A stretch of DNA of 20,155 bases from a bacterium HR20 (lineage in GTDB: Bacteria; Bacteroidota; Ignavibacteria; Kapaibacteriales; NICIL-2): NCBI GenBank assembly GCA_002898675.1, contig BEHW01000035.1, positions 1-20,155 on the forward strand, given 5' to 3'. This document shows, in pieces, positions 6,642 through 14,056 of the stretch (position 1 is the first letter of the stretch; each line of letters opens with the position of its first letter). The notes under the pieces are model-generated. The model saw only the letters and a program-made list of their open reading frames with translations, had not been told where the DNA came from and did not search any database. A program made the translations under genes and the position numbers.

Positions 6642-7745
6642 ATGATCGAGAGCATTCGCGGCATCATCGAGCGATTTCGCCAGCTCGAGCACGAGATGAG
6701 CGACCCAGCCATTGTGAGCAATCAAGAGCGCTACCGTGCACTCGGGCGCGAATACAAGATGCTCCAGCCTATTGCGGAAGAAGGCCAGCGCTACTTGTTG
6801 CTCCGCAACCAGCTCGAGCAAGCCGAAAGCTTAGCCAAGGACCCAGCGATTGAGCCTGACTTGCGCGAGCTTGCTTACGAAGACATCCGCCGGCTGGAAC
6901 GCGAAGTTCAAGACTCCGAAGAGCGATTGAAAATTCTCCTGCTGCCCAAAGATCCGACCGACATGAAGAGCTGCATCCTCGAAATCCGCGCAGGAACTGG
7001 CGGCGAGGAAGCTGCACTCTTCGCAGCAGACCTTCTCCGCATGTACACGCGCTTTGCAGAACGCAAGGGCTGGAAGGTCGAGCTGCTCGATTTTACCGAA
7101 AGCGACTTAGGCGGCTTCAAAGAAGTCAGCGTCGCCTTCAACGGCGAGGGCGCCTACGGTTTGCTCAAGTACGAAAGCGGCGTCCACCGCGTCCAGCGTG
7201 TCCCCGAGACTGAAGCGAGCGGGCGCATCCACACGTCTGCTGCAACGGTTGCGGTCTTCCCTGAGTTCGACGATGAGCTTCACATCGAGATTCGTCCTGA
7301 GGACATCGAACTGGAGACGTTTCGCTCTGGCGGAAAAGGAGGGCAGAACGTCAACAAGGTGGAAACTGCCGTTCGACTGCGGCACATTCCTACAGGCATC
7401 GTCGTCGCATGTCAGCAGGAGCGATCGCAACACGCCAACCGCGATCGCGCGATGAAAATGCTCAAAGCCAAGCTCTACCAGCTCGAGCGCCAGCGCCAAC
7501 AAGAGTCGCTTTCCCAAGCACGCCGCGAGATGGTCAAAAGTGGCGACCGCTCGGACAAAATCCGCACGTACAATTTTCCGCAAAATCGAGTCACGGACCA
7601 TCGTCTCGAAGGCGAGGCGAAGAACTATCCCCTCCAGCAGATCATTGATGGCGAGCTCGATGACCTCATCGAGCAACTCCGATTGCAGGAGCAAGCGCTG
7701 CTTCTCCAGGAATCATCTACCACCCCACCGAAGGTCGGCCCATGA
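6642..7745 (+). CDS. prfA: Peptide chain release factor 1 (RF1)
   Basis: Class I release factor of 367 residues that recognises UAA and UAG stop codons on the ribosome. The peptidyl-tRNA hydrolysis motif GGQ is at residues 233-235 within SGGKGGQNVNKVETAVR. The stop-codon-reading tripeptide lies in HRVQRVPETEASGRIHTS; its P-E-T fits the PxT of RF1 rather than the SPF of RF2. Length matches the family. The ATG at 6642 gives the usual short N-terminus (MIESIRGIIERF); a TTG 27 nt upstream would add a non-conserved peptide. No clear Shine-Dalgarno is visible. It is first of a four-gene operon and overlaps trpS by 4 nt (ATGA). No prmC methyltransferase gene follows, although prfA-prmC adjacency is common in other bacteria. 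Confidence 0.97.
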   Translation: MIESIRGIIERFRQLEHEMSDPAIVSNQERYRALGREYKMLQPIAEEGQRYLLLRNQLEQAESLAKDPAIEPDLRELAYEDIRRLEREVQDSEERLKILLLPKDPTDMKSCILEIRAGTGGEEAALFAADLLRMYTRFAERKGWKVELLDFTESDLGGFKEVSVAFNGEGAYGLLKYESGVHRVQRVPETEASGRIHTSAATVAVFPEFDDELHIEIRPEDIELETFRSGGKGGQNVNKVETAVRLRHIPTGIVVACQQERSQHANRDRAMKMLKAKLYQLERQRQQESLSQARREMVKSGDRSDKIRTYNFPQNRVTDHRLEGEAKNYPLQQIIDGELDDLIEQLRLQEQALLLQESSTTPPKVGP

Positions 7746-8755
7746 ACGACGCCTCTCCACGCAAGGTCCTTTTTAGCGGCATTCAGCCGTCAGGGATGCT
7801 CACACTCGGGCACATCGCAGGTGCACTCCGCAATTGGGTTGCGCTCCAGCACCAGTACGAGTGCTACTTCTGCGTCGTGGATCTCCACGCACTGACTGTC
7901 CGCCAAGTCCCTGCGAACCTCCGCCGCTGGACGCTCGATTGCGCGGCGATGTACCTGGCAGCTGGCATCGAACCAGCACACGCGACCATCTTTGTGCAAT
8001 CGCATGTACCGGCACACGCTGAACTGGCATGGGTGCTGAGCACATTTACTGGCTTTGGAGAAGCAAGCCGAATGACGCAGTTCAAGGAGAAATCCGCCCA
8101 GCATGCCGATAACGTCAACGTTGGGCTGTTCGCTTACCCCATTTTGATGGCGGCCGATATTCTGCTCTACCAGACCGAGCTTGTCCCAGTCGGAGAAGAT
8201 CAAAAGCAACACCTCGAACTCACGCGAGACCTCGCGCAGCGTTTCAACAACGCGTATTCGCCGACGTTCACCGTGCCAGAGCCGTACATCCCAACCTACG
8301 GTGCACGGCTGATGAGCCTGCAAGACCCGCGGAAGAAAATGTCGAAGTCCGACCCTAACCACAATGCGACCATCTTCCTGGTTGACGACAACGACGCCAT
8401 TCGCCGGAAGATCCAGCGAGCAGTGACTGATTCTGGCACAACGATTACGTATGACCCCGAACACCGCCCAGGGATTTCCAACTTGATCGAGATTTACCAT
8501 CTGGCCAGCGGCGAGCCGATCGAAATGGTCGTCGAGCGTTTCCGCGACGCTTCATACGCTGCGTTCAAAGCCGCCGTCGCTGATGCACTCGTTGCTTACC
8601 TTGAGCCAGTGCGAACACGTTTCCAGCAGATTCGGTCAGACGAAGGCTCGCTTGCACAGTTGCTTGTCGAAGGTGCTACGCGTGCAGCGCGGGTCGCTGA
8701 GCGGACGCTGCGGAACGTTTACCGCAAAGTAGGGCTATGGCGCCCGCAATACTGA
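7742..8755 (+). CDS. trpS: Tryptophan--tRNA ligase
   Basis: Class Ic aminoacyl-tRNA synthetase of 337 residues that charges tRNA-Trp in the cytoplasm. The protein opens with FSGIQPSGMLTLGHIAGAL (residues 11-29), holding the family's HIGH-equivalent signature GHI. The substrate-binding GEDQ segment is at 151-154 and the KMSKS loop at 199-203 (RKKMSKSDPN). Length is standard for bacterial TrpRS. The start ATG overlaps the prfA TGA (ATGA), implying translational coupling. The end overlaps the following membrane protein gene by 19 nt. Confidence 0.97.
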   Translation: MNDASPRKVLFSGIQPSGMLTLGHIAGALRNWVALQHQYECYFCVVDLHALTVRQVPANLRRWTLDCAAMYLAAGIEPAHATIFVQSHVPAHAELAWVLSTFTGFGEASRMTQFKEKSAQHADNVNVGLFAYPILMAADILLYQTELVPVGEDQKQHLELTRDLAQRFNNAYSPTFTVPEPYIPTYGARLMSLQDPRKKMSKSDPNHNATIFLVDDNDAIRRKIQRAVTDSGTTITYDPEHRPGISNLIEIYHLASGEPIEMVVERFRDASYAAFKAAVADALVAYLEPVRTRFQQIRSDEGSLAQLLVEGATRAARVAERTLRNVYRKVGLWRPQY

Positions 8756-10338
8756 GCAGGATTCGCTCTGCTGAACGCACCGCATGGCTTTTTGCCGCTG
8801 CCTGTGCAGTCGGTGCATCGGCAATCATCATCGCCATGCCGATGTACCATGACCACGCTATCTACTGGCGTGGAGGCGAGCGACTCCTTCTTGGGCGTCC
8901 GCTGGCCGACGATTACCTGGTCAAGCAGCCTGGGATCTACGCCACTTTCGCGTTCTCACGTACCATCTTCGGTGAGCACGAGTGGAGTTATCGGGTAGTG
9001 GACGCAGCGCTTCAACTCTTTTGCGCAGCGTTGCTGGCACTGGTTGCCTTCCGCAGCGGTGGGCATTTGTTGGCAGCAGCAGTGTGTGTGCTGTACCTGG
9101 TGACCTACAGTGGTAGCGCGTTTGTGTTGGGTTCGCACCCAGAGTCATACGTCGGCATTCCGCTTGCACTCCTTGTCCTGCTTCGAACAAGCTCGCAGCA
9201 ACGCCGCTGGCATGCAGTTGCAGAAGGGATGCTCTACGTTCTCCTTGTGATGCTCAAGCTCACATTCGGGATTGTCGCGCTTGGAATGCTTGGGTGGGAC
9301 CTTGCCAGAAGGCACGCTCCGCGGACCGTCGTTGCTCGCCATTGGTTCGGTGTAGCAAGTGGTGCTCTCATCGCATGCGCGATCTTCTTTGCAGTGTTCT
9401 ATCACACCATTGCATGGGATACTGTCCCCGACACAGTCGAGTACCTGCGCTTCTATGCAAGTACACCGCCGATGAGTATTGCAGCACTCCTGCACGCCTG
9501 GCATGCAACGCTGCGAGTGGCGACTGAGAACGTCACGATCTTCAACGTTGCGATGGCAGCCTGGGGATGGATCGCCATCTCCTCTGACTCCAGGGATGAG
9601 CGAGTTCATCTGGTAGCGTTTCTCACACTGCTCATTGCTGCGAGCATTATCATCGAGCGGAAATTTGGCATCGTGCATCTGTGGCGAATACTTCCGATGC
9701 TTGCGCTGTTTGCTGCAATTGGAGCACTCCACTTTGCCAGCACGCTATGGAACTATTGGAAGAGCAGCACGTGGGCACTTCGAGCTGGGGTTCTCGTTCC
9801 GCTCCTGCTGGCTGCATTTGCATTGGGTCCGCTACCGCGCTTTGTGTACTCGCTGCGTATCCCGCTGCAAGCAGCAACGAATCCCACTGCGTACACGCTG
9901 TCATTTGAACAGCCAGCCCACAACGTGCTGCACCGCGCAACGCTCTGGGAAATCGCTGGCTACATCAATTCTCATCGCACATCGGGCGAGCGCGTGCTTG
10001 TGCTTTCGGCATGCATGGCGCAGCTCCCGCTCTTTCTCGGCGAGCCGGAGTGGTACCATTTTTCGACGACGATGCCGATCTTCAGTGCGCGCATCCCCCG
10101 TCGGTGGCGAAGCTACTTCCAGCAGGACCTCCACCGAGCCGATTGGTTAGTCGTCGGAACACTCGATCGCGCTGATTTTCTCTTTGGGCATAATCGCAGC
10201 TCCTGGGAAGCACTCCAGCAGGATGCACCAAGCTGGCGCTACGTTCAGGAGCACTTCGACCAAGTGATGGAAACACCGATTGCGATAATCTTGCATCGCA
10301 GATCCCCGCATGTTGAACAATCCCGATCCGAACGATGA
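8737..10338 (+). CDS. Polytopic membrane protein, probable GT-C-type glycosyltransferase
   Basis: Protein of 533 residues with about nine or ten predicted membrane segments (roughly residues 15-35, 86-105, 109-130, 161-187, 203-222, 290-305, 316-336 and 348-365, plus weaker ones). A soluble region of about 160 residues follows at the C-terminus. The layout resembles GT-C enzymes (GT39/ArnT or PMT type) that transfer sugars from lipid carriers on the outer face of the inner membrane: a first helix, then an acidic loop (MYHDHAIYWRGGERLLLG), then a KQPG-type sequence. The donor and acceptor cannot be told. It starts inside the end of trpS (19-nt overlap); no other in-frame ATG keeps the first helix. 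Its TGA overlaps the next gene by 4 nt (ATGA). A plain DUF-type membrane protein remains possible. Confidence 0.68.
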   Translation: MAPAILSRIRSAERTAWLFAAACAVGASAIIIAMPMYHDHAIYWRGGERLLLGRPLADDYLVKQPGIYATFAFSRTIFGEHEWSYRVVDAALQLFCAALLALVAFRSGGHLLAAAVCVLYLVTYSGSAFVLGSHPESYVGIPLALLVLLRTSSQQRRWHAVAEGMLYVLLVMLKLTFGIVALGMLGWDLARRHAPRTVVARHWFGVASGALIACAIFFAVFYHTIAWDTVPDTVEYLRFYASTPPMSIAALLHAWHATLRVATENVTIFNVAMAAWGWIAISSDSRDERVHLVAFLTLLIAASIIIERKFGIVHLWRILPMLALFAAIGALHFASTLWNYWKSSTWALRAGVLVPLLLAAFALGPLPRFVYSLRIPLQAATNPTAYTLSFEQPAHNVLHRATLWEIAGYINSHRTSGERVLVLSACMAQLPLFLGEPEWYHFSTTMPIFSARIPRRWRSYFQQDLHRADWLVVGTLDRADFLFGHNRSSWEALQQDAPSWRYVQEHFDQVMETPIAIILHRRSPHVEQSRSER

Positions 10339-11324
10339 AATTTGCCACATACCGCGCAGGGAAGCAGTCACGGTTTGCGCTCGTTCTTGGTGATAGACTG
10401 CTCGACGTTGCCGCAGCGCACAAGCTGGCTCGTCGCCAGGGCAAGCGTCTTGCACTCGGCTATTTGCCATCGGACGGGCTGGAATTTCTCCGGCTCGGCC
10501 AGGCAGCAATGGATGATGCACGCGCGCTCGAAGAGCTTGCATCATCGCTCGATTTTTCGTCCGCACTCGTTCCACTCGACCAAGCAGTGCTCGAAGCGCC
10601 AATCCCGCGCCCCAGCTCCCTTCGGGATGGCTATGCGTTTCGCCAACACGTCGAGGCAGCCCGGCGCAATCGTGGATTGCCGATGATTCCAGAGTTCGAC
10701 GAGATTCCGATTTTCTACTTCTCCAATCACCACGCCATCACTGGCCCTGGCGATGTACACGTGCTCCCGAAGCACTGCGAGCAACTCGACTTCGAGCTTG
10801 AATGTGCCATTGTCATCGGGAAAGAGGGGCGGACTATCCCTGCCGAACGCGCCGATGAATACATTGCCGGCTACATGGTGATGAACGATTGGAGCGCGCG
10901 CGGACTGCAGATGCAGGAAATGAAGCTCAATCTCGGCCCTGCGAAGGGGAAAGATTTCGCCACATCACTTGGGCCAATCCTTGTCACACGCGATGAGCTT
11001 GCCGCCCGCCGAATCGAGACGCCTGTCGGAGAGCGGTACGACCTGGCAATGACTGCACGCATCAATGGCCAGGAAGTTTCACGCGGCAATTTGCGCGATA
11101 TGCACTGGACGTTCGCGCAAATCATCGAGCGTGCAAGCTATGGAGTGACGCTCTACCCCGGCGATGTCATCGGCTCAGGAACGTGCGGCACTGGATGTTT
11201 GCTGGAACTCAACGGCAGCAAGGTCTTTGATCCGCCGCGCTGGCTAGAGCCAGGGGATGTTGTCGAGTGCGAGATTGAGCTGCTCGGATCGCTCCGGAAT
11301 CGGATTGTGCTCAGCGAGCACTAA
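10335..11324 (+). CDS. Fumarylacetoacetate hydrolase (FAH) family protein
   Basis: Metal-dependent FAH-superfamily enzyme of 329 residues. Family members hydrolyse, decarboxylate or isomerise beta-diketo or 2-oxo-acid substrates. The catalytic C-terminal domain covers about residues 90-325. Likely metal ligands are Glu154 and Glu156 in FELECAIVIG and Asp185 in MNDWSARGLQ, and the GKDFATSLGP and GDVIGSGTCGTG segments are typical of the active site. The N-terminal 90 residues match the small SH3-like domain of longer members. It is the last gene of the prfA operon, coupled by an ATGA overlap to the membrane protein gene. No other tyrosine or aromatic degradation gene is nearby, so the exact substrate is open. 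Its stop overlaps by 4 nt the stop of the converging secreted protein gene. Confidence 0.88.
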   Translation: MKFATYRAGKQSRFALVLGDRLLDVAAAHKLARRQGKRLALGYLPSDGLEFLRLGQAAMDDARALEELASSLDFSSALVPLDQAVLEAPIPRPSSLRDGYAFRQHVEAARRNRGLPMIPEFDEIPIFYFSNHHAITGPGDVHVLPKHCEQLDFELECAIVIGKEGRTIPAERADEYIAGYMVMNDWSARGLQMQEMKLNLGPAKGKDFATSLGPILVTRDELAARRIETPVGERYDLAMTARINGQEVSRGNLRDMHWTFAQIIERASYGVTLYPGDVIGSGTCGTGCLLELNGSKVFDPPRWLEPGDVVECEIELLGSLRNRIVLSEH

Positions 11325-12703
11325 TTCGGTATGAGCACCGCAGCGGTCGCAACTGGGTCGCCCGCAAGAAAGCGCACGTAGTACATCCCAGCGGCAAGGT
11401 GCCCAACAGCGAGTTCGCCGTAGAACGCACGCTCTCCATAGCGGCGGAGTGTAGCGTTCGCCACTCGCTGGCCGAGCACGTTGTAAAGCTCTGCTCGTGC
11501 TTCGACACCTTGCGGCACACCACCGTAATCGCCGATGATGCGGAGGATACCGTGCGATGGTTGAATCACGACGAGCGGTTCGCGCTCGATCGGCGGCAGT
11601 GGTTCGTCGCTTGCAAGATCGAGCGCGTAGAACCCAGCATCGGAGGCGTAGTAGAGCCGTTCGCGGCTGCCATCTTGGACGTACCGGAATGCAAACGCAT
11701 TCCCCGGCAGATCAGCCGTCCAAGGAATCGCATCATCGTACCGCTGCCACGTGCGGCCTTCGTCCACGCTCCGCCGGACAATACGCGCTCCCGGAACGAG
11801 GGTATCTGCATCGAAGAACTCGGTAAAGCCACCGACGACGAGCTCATCCCGATCGCCGCGACTGCGAATCCCAATCGCCCACAGTGAGGTGTCCTGAAAT
11901 GCAAAAAGATGCCACGATGCGCCACCATCGGTTGTACGCCAAAGCCCGCCGTTCGGACGGAACGCCGAGAAAAAGTACGTCATCACTGCATAGCCGACGT
12001 TCGGGCGGAGCGAGCTGAATCGAATTTGTGGGATTTCCGTATCTCGGAGTCCGTTTTGGGCATAGAAGCGCTGGATGAGCTGCCAAGTCCGCCCGCTATC
12101 ATCGGAACGGTAGATGGCGCTCCCCTGACAGCCAGCGTAGAGAATCCCGGTGGAATCGGGTCGCAGCGCGATGCAGCACAAACGCGGGACAACCGGCGTC
12201 GCAAGGAAGCTGTCCGGCGGGATTTGTCCCATCGCACGCCACGAGCGTCCGCGGTCGGTGCTCCGAAATACCGTCGAGGTCAGAAACTCAGCAGCGTACA
12301 TGATCTGTGGTGCGTTGGGATCAACGGTGATCGCCTCGCCAGAAAACACGTAGTTCTGCGTCCCCGCAAGCACCGTCTCCCACGTCTGTCCGTTATTTGT
12401 CGAGCGGCGGAGTGTTCCAAACCGAATCCCACCGAGAAAGACCACATTCGTATCAATCGGATGGACGAGGACGTTTGTGAACTCGGTCGTTGCGGAACGA
12501 AACTCGACAACGAGTGTATCCCACGTGATGCCGCCATCGAAGCTGCGGTAGAGCAATCGCCCTTCACCACTGACGTAGAGTGTTTTCGGATTTTTTGGGT
12601 TGATCGCGATTCCATAGCATGGCTCGCTAATGAGCCGCTGCCACTGCTGCGCAGGAGCTGCGATACTGAGCAGACACAGTACGATGATCCAGTGGTGTTT
12701 CAC
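11321..12703 (-). CDS. Secreted Asp-box (BNR/sortilin-like) beta-propeller protein with T9SS type A sorting domain
   Basis: Protein of 460 residues. The GTG start at 12703 is supported by a GAGGT ribosome-binding site, by the GTGA overlap with the aspartokinase stop, and by the signal peptide that follows directly (KHHWIIVLCLLSIAAPA-QQ). A longer frame from 12769 would bury the signal. Six Asp-box motifs (S-x-D/N-x-G-x-T/S-W) lie at about residues 54, 101, 148, 200, 257 and 312, spaced 47-57 residues, as in sialidase/sortilin/Ycf48-type propellers. The final 80 or so residues (VVIQPSHGILRI, AELYNVLGQRV, LAAGMYYVRF) form a T9SS sorting domain, so the protein is expected at or beyond the outer membrane. 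No sialidase catalytic residues can be identified; a binding or structural role is equally likely. Confidence 0.85.
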   Translation of the reverse strand: MKHHWIIVLCLLSIAAPAQQWQRLISEPCYGIAINPKNPKTLYVSGEGRLLYRSFDGGITWDTLVVEFRSATTEFTNVLVHPIDTNVVFLGGIRFGTLRRSTNNGQTWETVLAGTQNYVFSGEAITVDPNAPQIMYAAEFLTSTVFRSTDRGRSWRAMGQIPPDSFLATPVVPRLCCIALRPDSTGILYAGCQGSAIYRSDDSGRTWQLIQRFYAQNGLRDTEIPQIRFSSLRPNVGYAVMTYFFSAFRPNGGLWRTTDGGASWHLFAFQDTSLWAIGIRSRGDRDELVVGGFTEFFDADTLVPGARIVRRSVDEGRTWQRYDDAIPWTADLPGNAFAFRYVQDGSRERLYYASDAGFYALDLASDEPLPPIEREPLVVIQPSHGILRIIGDYGGVPQGVEARAELYNVLGQRVANATLRRYGERAFYGELAVGHLAAGMYYVRFLAGDPVATAAVLIPN

Positions 12704-13965
12704 GCTGTAACCTCGACGTGTTCGTGGCACATCGTTTCGTGCAGTGCGCGGAGGAACCGCGTGCCCCAATCGCGCTCAACGCTCACCAAGAGGGAATTTG
12801 CCCCTGAACCAACGATCGTTACCGCACAGCCTGCATGGTTGGATGCCGCGATGATCTGCTCGAGGGCACGGTTAGTTCGATGAATCCCTTCGCCGACACA
12901 GCAAATAAGCGTGATGGGGAGGTCGTGCTCGCCCCGAGCCTGGCACAGAAGCTGATAGCGTTCACCGCGAATTTGGAGGCTGGCAAGGAGCTGTCCCTCC
13001 TCCGGCAACACATCCGAGAGGGTGGTGCTTCGATAGACATCGAGCATTGCAAGAGCACGGATGCCATCGGTGGGACTATCTAATCGCGAAACGATGACTG
13101 TCCCGGGGTGGGACGGCTCGAATGTATTTCGCACAACAACCGGCACATCGCATTCGATCGCTGGTTCGATGGTGAGCGGATGGAGCACTTTCGCGCCGTA
13201 TGCAGCAAGCGTCCGAATCTCGCCGATCGTCACATGCGGCAGACTTCGCGCGTCGGGGATCACCCGCGGATCGGCAGTATAGATGCCTGAAACATCCGTC
13301 CAAATTTCGACACTGTCAGCTCCAAGCGCTGCACCCAACAGCGCGGCGGAATAATCCGATCCACCGCGCCCGAGCGTAGTCGTTACTCCTTCTGCGGTAG
13401 AAGCGATGAACCCTTGCGTGACGATCGTGCGGTACCGCTCCAGCAGTGGTTTTAGGGTGGTGCATGTCGCTGCTTTCGTCCGCTCCCAATCCACGTGCGC
13501 GTTGGTAAAGCAGGCATCTGTGATAATCGAAGTCCGCGCATCGTACCAGGCGACCTCATCAGTCTGTGCAAGGAAGCCTTCCAACAAGCGTGAGCTGAGA
13601 AGTTCTCCATAGGCAGCGATTGCGTCGAGCATTCGCGGGGTGCATTCGCCCAGCAGAGCAATGCCGGTCGCGAAATCGTGGAGTTCTTCGAGCAGTGCTT
13701 CTCCGTGGCGCCACGGGAGCAGACCTAACTCATCAGCAGCGCGGCGATGCTGATGAGCAATCGAGCGCCACGTTTCTTCCCACGGTTTGCCAGAGGCTGC
13801 ATCGGTTGCGATCGAAAGCAACGCATCGGTCACACCGCGAAAGGCTGAGACAACAACTACCACCCGTTGCTGGCGAGCAACGTGGCGAACAATCGGCACA
13901 ATCTGCCGGAGCTGGTTGCTTCCGGCAACAGATGTACCGCCGAATTTCATCACCCGGACGACCAC
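12700..13965 (-). CDS. Aspartate kinase
   Basis: Enzyme that phosphorylates L-aspartate, the first step towards lysine, threonine, methionine and diaminopimelate. The 421-residue protein has the KFGGTS nucleotide-binding start (residues 7-12), GRGGSDYSA (199-207) and WTDVSGIYTADPR (222-234). It resembles monofunctional LysC-type kinases or the kinase half of ThrA. The C-terminal regulatory region (about 300-421) is only weakly ACT-like: one module with AVTIVGSGANSLLVSV is visible, the other looks eroded. The GTG at 13965 is used here; an ATG at 13950 giving MKFGGTS directly is a close alternative. The gene diverges from terC and its stop overlaps the next gene's GTG start. Which amino acid inhibits it cannot be told. 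Confidence 0.93.
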   Translation of the reverse strand: MVVRVMKFGGTSVAGSNQLRQIVPIVRHVARQQRVVVVVSAFRGVTDALLSIATDAASGKPWEETWRSIAHQHRRAADELGLLPWRHGEALLEELHDFATGIALLGECTPRMLDAIAAYGELLSSRLLEGFLAQTDEVAWYDARTSIITDACFTNAHVDWERTKAATCTTLKPLLERYRTIVTQGFIASTAEGVTTTLGRGGSDYSAALLGAALGADSVEIWTDVSGIYTADPRVIPDARSLPHVTIGEIRTLAAYGAKVLHPLTIEPAIECDVPVVVRNTFEPSHPGTVIVSRLDSPTDGIRALAMLDVYRSTTLSDVLPEEGQLLASLQIRGERYQLLCQARGEHDLPITLICCVGEGIHRTNRALEQIIAASNHAGCAVTIVGSGANSLLVSVERDWGTRFLRALHETMCHEHVEVTA

Positions 13966-13988
13966 AGACTCTCAAAGAATCGTTTGAG

Positions 13989-13996
13989 CGAAAATA
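13989..13996 (-). promoter_or_regulatory. Candidate -7 element for the aspartokinase gene
   Basis: On the minus strand this reads TATTTTCG, the same octamer found upstream of the DUF1800 and barrel genes, 23 nt before the GTG at 13965. It forms half of a 7-bp inverted repeat (13991-13997 with 14017-14023). No clear TTTG box is found at the expected distance. Confidence 0.33.
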
Positions 13997-14017
13997 CCGC
14001 AGCTCGATGCCACACAG

Positions 14018-14025
14018 TATTTTGG
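14018..14025 (+). promoter_or_regulatory. Candidate -7 element for the terC-family gene
   Basis: TATTTTGG lies 31 nt upstream of the ATG at 14057 and mirrors the aspartokinase element across a 19-nt spacer. The TTTG at 13983-13986 is too far away (31 nt) to be a normal -33 box. I found no convincing yybP-ykoY manganese riboswitch in this 91-bp gap, although such elements precede many terC-family genes. Confidence 0.25.
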
Positions 14026-14056
14026 TACATCATGATGAAAGTACTCCACTGCGTGC

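Noticed and set aside
7790..8500. 236-residue antisense frame over trpS, and a similar one over prfA (7107-7694)
   Set aside because: Both mirror unmistakable housekeeping genes; the translations show no recognisable motif or start signal.
11909..12883. 324-residue plus-strand frame opposite the Asp-box protein and aspartokinase end
   Set aside because: It spans two real minus-strand genes and is rich in Arg/Cys with no domain; a shadow frame.
13966..14056. Possible yybP-ykoY manganese riboswitch or Alx-type pH-responsive leader upstream of the terC-family gene
   Set aside because: The gap is only 91 bp, and I could not find the conserved loop sequences or the expected paired elements.
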